Part shown: positions 34,932 to 48,000 of the stretch, piece after piece
Layout: each line of letters opens with the position of its first letter
How positions within the stretch are numbered: the first letter of the stretch is position 1
Source: Ypsolopha sequella
Taxonomy: Eukaryota > Arthropoda > Insecta > Lepidoptera > Ypsolophidae
NCBI GenBank assembly: GCA_934047225.1
Contig: OW203989.1
Location: forward strand, 2,269,977 to 2,333,976
Length of the DNA stretch: 64,000 nucleotides
Direction: 5' to 3'
Translations under genes and position numbers: made by a program
Notes under the pieces: generated by a model
The model's input: only the letters and a program-made list of their open reading frames with translations
What the model was told of the DNA's origin: nothing
Database searches by the model: none

Positions 34932-35399
34932 TTTTTCACAAAACATTTGTATTTTCTACTTAGCGTTCAGTCAGAGTGCGGAACAAACGCCCAAATGCTC
35001 GTATGTAGTACACCCACTTTTAACCGACAATTAACTAATATTCTTCACCATGATAGACATAAGTTAGCCTTACAGCAGTCCATTTGTTTTCTTTAAAGGG
35101 AAAGTTTATTATTTTGAAGGAGTTTAAATGAAATTTTAGTACCGAATGGACATTTGAGTAATTTTACTAATTTCTAGTGAAAGTTCGCGACTTTGTCCGC
35201 GTGGATGTAATATATAAAGTTTATAAACAGCCCATTGTACCCATTCGAAACGCATTTTAGATACAACTTTGCATACTCCATTTTGAAAAGTCCTTTCTAA
35301 GTGCATGCATCTTTTCGGAATATTATGATCCAAATTTTATGTTTCCATCTCAGCGGTTTAAGCTGCGCGTTGCTTGTCAGCCAGTCAGCCATGGAAATT

Positions 35400-35838
35400 T
35401 TTAGGGTTCCGTATCCAAAGGGTGCGAAACGGGACCCTATTACTAAACCTTCACTGTCTGTCTGTCCGTCCGTCTACAGCTTCAGCCGTTGTAGGCACCC
35501 AGTTGAAATTTTTACAGGATACGGTTTATTGTGGCCTCTATCACGGCAAATAATCCAATTTTGAAAAAATTTAAATCCATACAAAAAAGCTTCTATAAAG
35601 TTTTTTAACGTTATCATTCCCCTCCCCCTTTATCTACAAAACAAGAGTACTGAAAAATATGAAAAAAAATCATGATATTAGGTTGATTACGTAAAGATAA
35701 TGAAAAATATAGTGGTTAGTATATTAGGGTTCTGTACTCATCGGGAGCCGCGAATTGTTTGACAGGCGCTATCCGTAGAGTGTAGTGTTACTACGGAACA
35801 CTTTGTGCGCAAGTCCGACTCGCAATTGCCCAATTTTT
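35400..35838 (+). repeat. GGTTCCGTA-type repeat, family F
   Basis: TTAGGGTTCCGTATCC, GAAACGGGACCCTATTACTA, CTGTCTGTCTGTCCGTCC and TGTGCGCAAGTCCGACTCG mark both ends of the family. Diverged and non-coding. Confidence 0.75.
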
Positions 35839-35920
35839 TTTATATATATTGATAATAGTTGTATAGATTGTAGATAGGTAAGTTCCAATTCTTTCTTCGC
35901 CTCACTTGAGCCTGAAATAG

Positions 35921-36078
35921 TATCGCAACGTGTCCTCAAATTGTATCGCAACGTGTCCTCAAATTGTATCGCAACATGTCCTCAAAGTGTATCGCAACGT
36001 GTCCTCAAATTGTATCGCAACGTGTCCTCAAATTGTATCGCAACGTGTCCTCAAATTGTATCGCAACATGTCCTCAAA
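35921..36078. repeat. 23-bp minisatellite, seven units
   Basis: The unit is TATCGCAACGTGTCCTCAAA plus TTG. Only a few substitutions occur (CAACATG, AAAGTG). Open frames exist in all three + frames because 23 is not a multiple of three and no unit has a stop. They are not genes. Confidence 0.95.
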
Positions 36079-36759
36079 TCACAGTTCTTTCCCTCTCTTG
36101 TGCAGTACTTCGTGAATGTGTTTATATCCACTCCATAAATCATGTAAATGGTGGGACGGCTGTAGGTCGGAATTTGTAGACGGCACGCGGGTTGAGCATC
36201 ATATTAGTATTATTATTTACAGCAATGTCCTTGGACATTTTTGGTCATAAAATCTCAGTTTCATCCCTAGATGCTACTATGGATGAAAATTAAATCTGCT
36301 CGTTAAAAAACTTACGAATAGAAAGTAGGTAGCTTCTGGTAAAAAAAATGTTAGTCGTGTTTTAAGGATCCCTCGTGGATTCAAAATTCGTAGAAAACCG
36401 TTTATAGAAAAATCATTAGGTAATCTTCTAAGAGCACATCGTATGCTATAATGGGTTCTTAGTTTAGGCGCCACTTTTGAAATATGCACATCGAGGTAAA
36501 GAAAGATTACGTAGATAAACTAACCAAGTATGATTGAAGTATGTATATAATTTACAAATTCGAACCTAAGCTAAGTTTTAGGTGGGATTGACGAGTAAAC
36601 AAGAACTTGGCACAATTTGACAGAAACAACACGGCTGTCGGCCAAGTTTTAAGGAAATTTGTTTAGTTGGGAACCTGTTGATTCCAGCAAGGGCCTGTAA
36701 AGCATTCTAGAAGCCTGTTGCTTTGAAACTCAGATTGTTAGTTATTGGAAACTTTGAAA

Positions 36760-37010
36760 ACTCAAGCATGGCTGTGTGATCAGTTACGATCCGCGAAGAA
36801 GCAACGCTTGAAACGGTAAGTTCTTGGATGGGTGACCTTTAGTAGCATTAACATCTGGGTCCCTCCGTGCCTCGGAAAGCACGTGAAGCTGTTGTTCCTG
36901 GCGGATATCTAGAGATAATGGACATGAATCCATGTCAGAGCCTGTATGGTGGCCTGAACAACTCTGACACCAGGTTGGTCACTAACCACTAGACAAGAAG
37001 AAGAAGAACT
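36760..37010 (+). mobile_element. 5S rRNA-headed SINE
   Basis: GGCTGTGTGATCAGTTACGA, CGCGAAGAAGCAACGCTTG and AAGTTCTTGGATGGGTGACC match the internal 5S rRNA promoter layout (A box, intermediate element, C box). Then comes TCCGTGCCTCGGAAAGCACG and TGAAGCTGTTG, the central segment also found behind tRNA heads at 17320 and 28722. It ends in a short AAG-rich tail (GAAGAAGAAGAA). Confidence 0.8.
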
Positions 37011-37089
37011 TAGGAAAGAAAAGACCTACTACAAAAACAACCTTTGTCAAGTTATAAATTAGGTTTAATAGAGAGGTAGGTAGAGACAA

Positions 37090-37175
37090 CCAATTTCGAT
37101 CTTCTACGGTCCTTATTCACTTCTTTCGCTTCTTCCATATGCAAGCAATCCTTGGCTCTTGGGATTCCTTCCTAA
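37090..37175 (-). pseudogene. LINE C-terminal fragment
   Basis: The minus frame contains MEEAKEVNKDRRRSK, close to the DVEEAKEVCQDRSR of 18339-18563. It is truncated on both sides. Confidence 0.55.
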
Positions 37176-37974
37176 TTCTGTATTTTTTGTTTTTATTTAA
37201 TTATCTTATTGTGATAGTGTGTAACATGTGACTATGTAGCTATTTATAACGTTATTGTGATTTATTTTTTTAACTGTGATGTTTGGCTTAGACTGAAAAT
37301 CGGCTACTATTAATCTGCATGCTTAATAGCTACATGCTGAGTCTTTGACTATTTTGTTTTCGATTTCGATTTGTTTTAATTATTTTATTTTCTATTCTTT
37401 TCTATTCTAATCTATTATATTCTATTATATTAACATTATTACAATTTCTTTGAAAATTTCTGATTCCTTAAAAAGCTTTGTCGTTTTTGGTAAAATGGTC
37501 CTATCTAAAGATCTAGCTAAAGATAATAGATATAAGATATAAATATATAAAATGCCAGAAACAGTTTGTTCAAAGGTCAATTCCGTCAATTTCCCTGTTC
37601 CCCTGAGACTTACTAACATTTGTCACATTCAGACCTCTGTCGCGGAAGTCACAATTCCATTACATTTTCTTCAGTTTCCATCTCTTCGCACTTTGTTTAT
37701 GAAGCTCTTACTGCTATTTATTGAGATACCCACGAAATAGGATAGATGGAACATTGCGAACCATTGCCGTAAACGCGAGCTATAAAAACTGAGGTGTACG
37801 GACGCCAACATGACAGGCTATACCTATTGACAGTTCCTATTGCGACGTCATTTTCGTTAAAAGCGTCTACAAATAGGGAGTTTTAACTGCAGTCGACTGT
37901 ACTTTTAATCCGCAAATAACGGTACCTTTTGTTTACGCGTGATGGAATCAGAACTTCAATACCGACTAACGTCG

Positions 37975-38318
37975 ATATATAAATATAAATATATGTATAT
38001 ATATCGTCATTACATGAATCCCCGAAGGGGTGTATCAGAGGTGTTCCCGAGTGCGAACTGTCACAGTTCACACTCGGTACACCCGCGTTCACCGACAATT
38101 ATTACATCCTAACGTGATGGGTAGTGGGGTGACCCATCACCGTTCTTCTTTCTTGGGCATGCGGGTTTCCTCACGATGTTTTCCTTCACCGCTTAGCAAG
38201 TTATACAAATACTATGCACATAAATTTTGATAAACTCGTTGCTCATTGCCCGACCTGGGATCGAACCTGGATTTCAAGATTGAGAGGCTAGCGTTCTGTC
38301 GTCCGAGCTACCACCGCT
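37975..38318 (-). mobile_element. tRNA-headed SINE with AT microsatellite tail
   Basis: Minus strand: AGCGGTGGTAGCTCGGACG (A box) and CCAGGTTCGATCCCAGG (B box), then the body through GTGAAGGAAAACATCGTGAG, a lepidopteran SINE hallmark, and CCCACTACCCATCACGTTAG. It ends toward 37975 in a TATATAAATA-type tail. Confidence 0.85.
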
Positions 38319-38875
38319 ATATATAAGGTCGCTAATAATATCGGTAGTACATATAATTGGTACATCATATCATTATTAGGCACTCCTTTGAAAAAAGCTT
38401 CAGACACTTAAAGGATACCAATGGATCCTAAGTAATTTACCTACTAACCTCCAAGCTTCATTTTGAAGACGGCTATCGCCACCCAATGATGTAGACTCGT
38501 TTAAAAAAAAAACAGTTTTGTCCTCCTCTAGAAAAAGATATAGCGTAATTGTTATCTTGAAAGTTCTGAAAATTTCGAATAGTTTAATAAAATAAAAAAT
38601 ATAGAAATAAATAATATTATAAATATATGCAATACATATAATAAATATATGCCTAACTCCTCCCATTCGATTATTCTTGCTAAGAAGAAGGGAAGATAAT
38701 GATTGAAACCATCAGTTTTCATAATATTTTTAGCATAAAAACTGTCTGTACTCCGATCACGAATAATATCTTCGGTTATAAGGAATCTCTTAAGATTACA
38801 AGCGTGAATAGGACAACAAGGGCTTTGTTAATCAATCCGACCCAACAAAACTAGTTGACGCAAACGGTATTACAG

Positions 38876-39060
38876 CGAAAATGATTGGTGCGATGCCAGC
38901 AGTAGCGGTCCGTCACGAGCGACGGCGGGCGGAGAAGCGGGGCGGCGGTGGACGGCGGCCGTCGCAGCTGCCGCTGCAGATCGGCCGGCCAGGGGAGCCC
39001 GACCCCACGCCATCACCGGACCGGTACCGACTGAGGAACGAGCTATACGTCTGCGGGAAG
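38876..39060 (+). CDS. Gene 2 coding exon 1 (first certain)
   Basis: An acceptor-like TATTACAG ends at 38875, so an upstream exon is expected (see 32369). The ATG at 38881 starts 60 codons ending GGGAAG|GTGAGG, phase 0. A second in-frame ATG (residue 5) could also be used. The block is GC-rich in AT-rich surroundings, which supports coding. Confidence 0.8.
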
Positions 39061-42000
39061 GTGAGGAATTACTAAAAAAATGATTTTTTTGTATTTGTAG
39101 TTGTGTTTTTTATATATAAGATTTACCGTTCTAAGAAAGCTTTGGATACAGCGAAGCAATATTTGCACAAACTTATTCACTGTAGCTATAAACTTTTTTC
39201 ACTTTAGCAATTAACTGTTCACTGTAGCTGTAGAATAATTTTCCTGTAACTACAACATTGTTTAATTTAAGATGGCTATACAACTTTCGTTTTCTGTGAT
39301 TATAAACTTATTTTACTGTAAACTTCTTTCATTAAAATATTATAACAGTGCGTTACACGATATAAAAATAAATAAGAAAAAGTAATAAAAAAGATCTTTG
39401 CATCCTAAATCTATTTCTAAATAAATTTTCTGTCTTTCAATGTATTTAATTTTATAAATCTAAAAAATATATAAGAAATCGCAATTTTTGTTTTTTTATT
39501 GTGATTAAACAATATAAAAAAAAAATCAATTAAAGCTACCAACATCATTAACGTTAGCTAAAAGCTTATTTCACTCTAGTCACAATAAAGGTGATATGTA
39601 AAAAAATAGAGGTGATTCTTTTTTGTGTATTTCATGAAATATACGGAAAATTTTAATAAATTTCTGGTATATGCATTTTGACTATACAATCTAGGGTTTT
39701 GAAATTGGAAAACATGTGTGGATAAATTTTCCTCGATAGAAATAATTGTTTAAATGAGGTCTTCAAACACACTTTTTCTCCTCGTTTAACGAATAGAAAC
39801 CATATACAGAATTCAGACATATTTTATTAGGTGTGTTTTAACAATATCTAGCGATTTAATATTTGAAATTTTGCTAGCTATTTTAGTATTTTTTTTTAAA
39901 TTATAAAACTAACAATTTTCGCTTTCGCCCTGAATCTGCCCCTCTCGCACTGAGCGTGTTTTCGCTTGGAGTGACAGTAACAAAAATAAAATTCGCAAAG
40001 CCTCTTAAGTCATCAATCTCTTCCACGATAGCTACAAATTTTCTTCACTTTAGTTACAAAATTATTTTACTTCGGCTACCAATATCTTTCACTGTAGCTA
40101 CAATCTTCTTGCACTGTAGTTATAAATTTATTTTATCAAAGCCACCAATGTCTTTCACTTTAGCTGTAATTTTTTTTCACTCGAATAATAATTTACTATA
40201 CTTATGCTGCCAATAATGTCAATTCGGGGTCACAAAAATTAACTTATTTGACAGGACTAACCTTATTTTAAGCGTCTTATCAAAAAGACAGAACACTTAA
40301 ATTATGTTTAGTCTAGTCAGATAAGTTAAATCGTGTTACACCGAATGGACACCAATCTCTTTTTTCACTGTAGCTACTAACTTCATTCACTCCAGTAACA
40401 AACTTATTATACTAAAGCTACCTGTCTTTTACTGTAGTTACAAACTATTTTATTTAAGCTACGAATGTATTTTACTATAGCTACAAACTTCGTGCACTCT
40501 AGTTAGAAACTTATATCACTAAGTGTACCAATGTGTTTCACTCTAGTTACGAATTTTTTCACTAAAGGTCAATGTCTTTCACCGTAGCTACAAACTGATA
40601 TTATAGCTACATCGTAGTTACACCATGGATAGATACAATAGTAGTTTATGCTACAAGGGCCAAAAGGAATAAATTACGAGGACGATTTAAAACACGAGCG
40701 TAGCGAGTGTTTTAAACGTAACCGAGTAATTTATTGCTTTTACGCCCGTGTATCATACTACGTTTTTCAATGCATAGTGTGAGGAAATGAAAACAAATAT
40801 AATCTTGTGAACTTTAAATTATCATTGGCTCAAAAGGATTGTATCCAGAGCCGTTAAACAGTGGAAAAAAAGTATAATATATATGGTACACAGGAAAGGC
40901 TGCAGGTTAGCCAACCATTGTAAATAAATTAAAAATAATAATAATAATACAGCCCTAGGGCAAAATAATCGACTTTTTGTTGGGTTTTGATGCATAAAAA
41001 GTGGGCCTTTACGAGCACATGCATTGAAAATTTATTTTATTTCAATGCAAGTGCTCGTAAAGGCCCACTTTTTATGCATCAAAACTGAACAGAAAGTCGA
41101 TTGTTTTGCCCTAGGGCTTTATTATTATTATTTTTTTAATTTATTTACAATGGTTGGCTAACCTGTAGTCTTTCTTATGTGCCATAAATGTTATACTTTT
41201 TTATCCACTGTTTAACGGCTCTGGATACAGTCCTTTTGAGCTAATCATAATTTAAAGTTCACAAGATTATATTTGTTTTATTTCCTCAAACTATGCATTG
41301 AAAAACGTAGCATGATACACGGTCGTAAGAGTAATTCGCCCTTGTAGCATAAACTACTATTATAGCTACAAAGATATCGCACTGTCGTATATGTCTACAC
41401 AATACTACAAATAGCAACACAGATCACACCCTGTCTCACTTCTGAGGACCCCGACACACAATACTGGTGCCTTCGGCAACTCTTTCACGGTAGTGTCGAT
41501 CAGGCTCTGGAACTTACTACCCCTCACAATTCCTAATAGTCCAAATAAAAAGGATTAAAGGGTATTTTTGTAATTATTTCCTTTTACTGATATTAGTATA
41601 TGTATTCATAATGATACTATTCATAATTATACTCTCTTTCTCAATACGTTAAGAGCTATATACGCTCTTGTCGGTGGAGTAATCGCCATTCCTCTTGATA
41701 TGACATCACATCAACTTTCTCCTTCACTTGAGTAAAGTAGGTGCGTCTAGGTCTTCCTCTTCCTTTTTCCCCCTCAACCTTTCCTTCTATGATATTTTTC
41801 AAGAATTTGTCATGTCGTATCAAGTGTCCTATCATCTTCCCTCTTCTATTTTTATTAGTTTTTAACAAACATCTTTCTTCCTCTACAATTCTTTGTACTT
41901 CCTCAGTGGTCTTCTTCTCCATCCAGCTAATTCTCTCAATCCTCCAGCAGCACCACATTTTAAACGCGTTAATGTCCACGTTTCAATACCATACAATTCA

Positions 42001-45000
42001 ATGCTCCAGATATAGACTTTTATAAGGTGTTTCCGGATTTTTCTTGAGGGCTTCGTTGTGAAAAGATTTTTCTTGTGGTTAATGATTCTTTTGGCCATTG
42101 CGATCTTGGAAACGACGTGTGGGATTCATCTAGAGTCATTGGTAATAAAACTATCTAAATATCTGAAATTATTGACTTCTTCTAATGGTGTATTGTTTAA
42201 TATGATTGGGCTATTTACTGATGTCTGAATCTGGTTAAATTTTTTGTTTTAGCGGTGTTTATTTTGAGTCCAGATTGTTCAAATACAAAATCCATATTTT
42301 CTATTAATTGCAGACAGACGTATGGAGTTGGGCCTAGACACCCATATAGCTTTCATAGATTTAGAAAAGGCTTGCGATAACGTAGATTGGAAAAAGATGA
42401 TGAAAGTTCTAAAATATGTAGGCTTTACAAGGAATAAGAAACAGTAATAGAGATAGGCGAAGAAAAAGGGACAGCAAAGATAAGGCAAGGAGTTAGGCAA
42501 GGATATCTACTTTCACCATTAATATTTAATATTTTTATAAAATGCGCCATTAAATAAATAATAAATTTGGAACAGGGGGGATCAACAATTAACGGGGAAA
42601 GAATACAATATATAAGATTCGTCGATGACATTACAGCGTTTCCGGAAAAGAGGACACAGTTACAAGCACTAATAGAAAACATAATTATACTATTTCGCAA
42701 TAATATTTATTATTTATATAATTTTATATACATTTTTATATATTTTTAATATATATATATATATATTTTTATATGAATTACAGTTAATGTATGTAGACTA
42801 GTATTTGTTATTATATTTATTTAACTCATTGGTTTTAAACTGTTTTTTGTCTTTGTGTGCACCTATGAAATACTCACTTTTTGTTTAATCGATTTTATCA
42901 CCCGTTTGCTGGTAGAAATCTCTTCGACTTTTGCTTAAACTGGAAGATTACTGATACTTATAATACGTTTTATTCATGTGTGTAATAAAGTATTTTGAAA
43001 TGAATGTCTATTACTTTCGATGAAAAGCTTATTTTACTGTAGTTGCATGTTAATGTTACTGTAACAGCTTTAAACTTTTACTATAGATACATATGATTTT
43101 TTTTTGTCAATCTTTACTTAATTTTACAGACTTTATTAGTAATATTTTCTCTAAGGTCGGGTACGTATATTAATTGTTAGAAACTTAAATTCTTTCAGAT
43201 ATTAATTAGCACCAAATTCATTTTTGTAACATATGATTTTTGCGCACTGTGTTTTGATACACTTCAGCTCTAATAACGTTAATAAGTTAGTTGATGTAGA
43301 ACACAAACTTCACTGTGTACTTAATTTTAAGGCCTTATTCTCTGTACATATTTGGGCATAACCCAAAGAAACAATTTTTATTTATGAGCACCATTTTTTC
43401 CACTTTTCCACATATAGGTTTTGAAAATTTCAAATTATTCCCACTAGAATTAAATTTCCTTTGAAATTTGATAATTTCATAATATAAAATAAGTCTTCTT
43501 ATATACTGTGACTTTCATTTATGAATTTCAATTCATACCGGGAACTCGATCAGAAACAAGGCTCAATTACTATTTAGGTAAAATTTCAAGTAACTTCGTG
43601 TACTCGTAAAATTTCGTATCCTCGTTGAAATGCAACCCCATTAAGAAGATAGCCTACCCTAGTACCTTTTTTATTACTCGTCCAGCACAATAAGTCCAAT
43701 GGCAAAGACCTTATTTGCTTTTGATAGAGGCGATTATTGTTGGCATCACGCAGCGAAACAACAAATTGGTGTATTTTTAGCTAATACTGAAATGTTTTGT
43801 AGGGAAAAAAATATTAGATTTAAATAGAATCCCTTCATATTTTTATTACCTATTTTATGAAAAAAAATCAAGTTAATCTCTTAACCGCGTTCTTGAATCG
43901 AACGTTTGAAAACAAAAAAAGAGTGGGCAAACATTTTTTTTTGTTAAAAGCATAAATCTTAATACATTGTTTATAAGTAGAATCCTTAGATAAAAGATAA
44001 AGAAATCAAATAATTTTTTTCAATACAAGGAGAGTCCGAATTTCTTTAAACGAATCCTCGAAAGTCTGGCATTGTCCATGCTCTAGGCTCATGTACAGAC
44101 TTAAACGGCATTATTAAAATTTACGAATTGTGCAAAAACGGTAATTTAAACTTTGTTACTGACCACTCACCTTTAACAGGTGGTAGAGCTGATGCCAGGC
44201 TCGACTGTGGAGGTACCACCATCTTGTTTAGAGACCCCCTCAAAGTAATTCGGGGGAGAGTAAGAGGACAGCCCACAGGCAAAAAACCAGGAGGCCCACC
44301 ATGCCTGGGACCGATGGATGGCGGTATATCCATCCCTAATAGCCGGGCCTTATATGGAACAGACTGATGACAGGCAGTGGCGTCACTGGTGCGAGGGTTC
44401 CGGCACAGCGCTCACCAACTCGCCTGCCCAGCGTGTGTGAGTATGGGCAATTCTTCCAGGATGATCGCCGGGAGTGGCAAAGTCCTGGAAAGGCTGAAAC
44501 TAGGCTGATTTATTTATTTATTTATTTATTATTACACAAAATTTGTATAACATAACAGTAGCCCAATGCGCTATACAAATGAATAAGTGCTACAACATTA
44601 AATACATATTAGTAAATAACAATATACCAATGAGAAATGAAAACAAAATACAAAACAATATAATTAAAAAATAAGTCTCATGCAGGCTTCATCTCACAGA
44701 ACTTCAAACACTCCCGATAAACATCCATCCAACAGTCAGCGAACAGGTCACACTGTGGCTCTGCTGACAGCAGCGAGTGGCTGATGGATGGATGGATGGA
44801 CTGACCACTCTCCGAGTCTTCAATATGAATTCGAATGTATCAATAAAGTCACTTTATATAATAAAGTTTACAATCTGTGTAGCTATTAGTAGTAAAACGT
44901 TAGCTTGCCAATGTTTTAAGAAGCCCCTAAACTGTTACAGGTAATGTATTTTAATCCAGTAATCCTTTGTAGTCTGAATGGTTCTGCGAGTAGGTATATT

Positions 45001-48000
45001 ATCGCTTTGAGGTATAATCTACTGTACCTATAGCACGTGCTTTAAAGCATTCTGTCTTTTTTACACTATGTAGTTAGTTATTAACTCTGCACCAGCTTAG
45101 GACACGACACATACATATAACTACCTACATAGTACATTCATCTAGATTAACTTTTTTTCTTTTATCGGGATGTATCAGTTGTACTTTGTCAGTTGAACCC
45201 TGCACTAGGTATGGTACTGAACATATAAAAAAATAGTAGAGCTGCCAGTATCGAGCCTTGAGGTACACCCATCTTGATTTTTGACGTCAATTATTGTATA
45301 GTATAGATTTAACACAGTTTATGGATACTGAAGAAAATAAGCGATTTGATTAAAACTAGAGATTTTCCGCCAACGCTGTAATGCTCCAATTTGCGTAAAA
45401 GTATCGTGATCAACGAAATCAAATGCTTTGGATGGGTCACAGAACATTTAAAGCATCCTTGTTGTGCCCGGCACCTGTCATTATTGTTACAGTGAATATA
45501 TTTATCATAAATGTTAGTTATGGAAAAATCATTGCCGACCGACTGCGTGTGATGAGGCGAGAGTGGCGTGAGAGTGGAGAGCGAAGGCGGCGACTTGTGC
45601 TTGTCCGGATATCACGGGCGTAGTTCTTCCAGTCCTGATCTCATTGACAGATTGGCCTGTGCCTTAAATACACTGATTTTAAAGAGAGTTAATCCGTCTA
45701 TAAAAAAATGGGTACTGCCAAAAGGCAATTGCAACATCAAAACCAGTTTTATAAGTACCTAGATTGTATATCCGATGTTATAATATTACATCATAAACGC
45801 TGCGATTGGCCAAATTTATTATAACACCGCTAGAGAATCAACCACAAGCAATAACGGTCTCTCTTAATTTATTAAGCCACGCCCTCTACTCGTTCTCGCT
45901 TCTGATTGGTCTCAGGCATATTCGTATTAATTCCTTGGGCTTAGGCAGAGAATATAAAGTATTACTACGTTATAATGTAGATAAAGTAGATAAAGATGTT
46001 TGTAGATAAAGTATTGTGTGCAACTGGACATAATTAAACATTGGGACACGAGTGCAAATCTCACTTCGTTCGTTTCGTAAACAAGCACTCGTGTCCCAAT
46101 GTCTCACATTATGTTACAGTTACACAAAATACCATCAAATGTGCACATCCCTTACTAAATAAAATTAATCAACGGCATAAAATATATATTATACCAAAAA
46201 TCCGGCCAAGTGCGAATCAGACTCACGCACAAAGGGTTCCCTACCTCTACACAATACGGGTACGAAACTCTAAAAATATGGAAAATAATTCCAGTTGCTG
46301 TTATTATGCACCAACTAATACGTACTTTGTCACTTACAATCTATTTAACTCTATGTATCTAAACTAAAGGATCTTATTAAGTTGGCCATTTAAAACTTCC
46401 TAAATAATTAAATATTTGCTATTTTCAGATTTTTTCCTGTGTGCTTATAAGACCTACCTGAAAAACAAAATTATAAGTTTCTCAATCAACTTGCGACTCT
46501 TGCGAGTGTCGAATATTTGTATAAAATTGATTATATAAACCGCAATAACTTTTTTTCTCGTCTTGTTAGAAGCCTTATTTTTTCACAGCATTATTGGCCC
46601 GTAGACTTCTGTAAGAGGTATCAATTTCAACTTGATATCTCATACGGGGGCCGAGAAAAAGGGTCTTGACAGACAGACCGACGGACTGACAACGAAGTGA
46701 TCCTATAAGGGTTTCGTTTTTCATTTTAAGGGATGGGACCCTAAAAAAACACACTTTTAGGTATGACGCGGACAGACAGGATTTGGATCAGGTTTTCTGT
46801 TTCTAAGGTTGCGTACCTCATCGTGGGAAAACGGAATCCATATAGGACCACTTTGTTGTCCGTCTGTCTGTCTGTATGTCGAGACCCTTTTTCTCAGGAA
46901 CGGCTTGAGAGTATCAAGTAAAAATTTATATCTAATAATAAGTTCTATACGGTCATACTGCTGTAAAAAACTGTTAAGGAACGCTAAAATCTGCGCATGT
47001 GGTGACCTCTACAGGCCATATATGTATCTGCTGTCTTAGGACGACCTCCTTGACGCCAATAGAAGAGGAATTGACATGGCGGCCCAATTGCAAACAAACG
47101 TTTTTATTGTGAATGGTGGTGGTTCCAGGTCGCAGCCCTCCATGCGGTGGTGGGGTCCTTGCTGCTGGGCACCGTGGTGCTGGTGGTTGGGCTGGTGCAG
47201 CTGTCTCCTGGCGCGGAGGCGGCGCAGCATCGTTACTATCTGATGGGATGCGGTGCCATCCTGCTAGCTGTGGGGATCCTGGGCGCTTTGCTTAGGTAAG
47301 CAACGCCTGCTACTTTGTGTACCAGTTTTATGTCTCAGTTCTCATACATAATATAAGAAACAACAAAATATGTACCATTTAAATAAAGCGCATAGGAATC
47401 TTATCCACGCTTCGGCTAACGTCATATTTCCTTGTCTATAGAAAGCCTATACAATTCAATGGATTGAATCCATGACAGATAGTGAACGTCCGGTCGGTGA
47501 ACTATAGATTTCTATGCGCATAATATCTGTGGCAGATCTGTTAGTGGTTGTTCATTTATTAGTATATTTTATTTACCCACAAGCCTACTGGCCTGAACTA
47601 TAGTTAACATACCTACTTTTGTGATAAAATTGGCTGTATTATTGAGCCTGAAATTCATACTCGCTTGAGTGGAAACTTTGACTTAGTAAAGGTTATCCCT
47701 ATTTTAGAATCCCTCAATTTTAGAATCCTCAATTTTAGAAATTGAGCATATAAATAATAAAAACAATTAATACACGATATATTTCGACTCCTACTGTGGA
47801 GTCGTCATCAGAGAATCAGATTCGACTGATGACGACTCCACAGTAGGAGTCGAAATATATCGTGTATTAATTGTTTTTATTATTTATATGCTCCATATCT
47901 ATAAATAATTTAATGCCATACAAAGGTAATAATAAAAAATATATTTATTTCAATTTTAGAAATATTTCAGAATCCCTCAAAATAAAATAAAATAAAAATA

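Noticed and set aside
35930..36179. Three overlapping repeat-peptide frames
   Set aside because: A 23-bp minisatellite is open in all three phases, a sign of repeat structure and not of coding.
36760..36830. Functional 5S rRNA gene
   Set aside because: Only the internal promoter region is preserved. The 3' part is replaced by SINE sequence.
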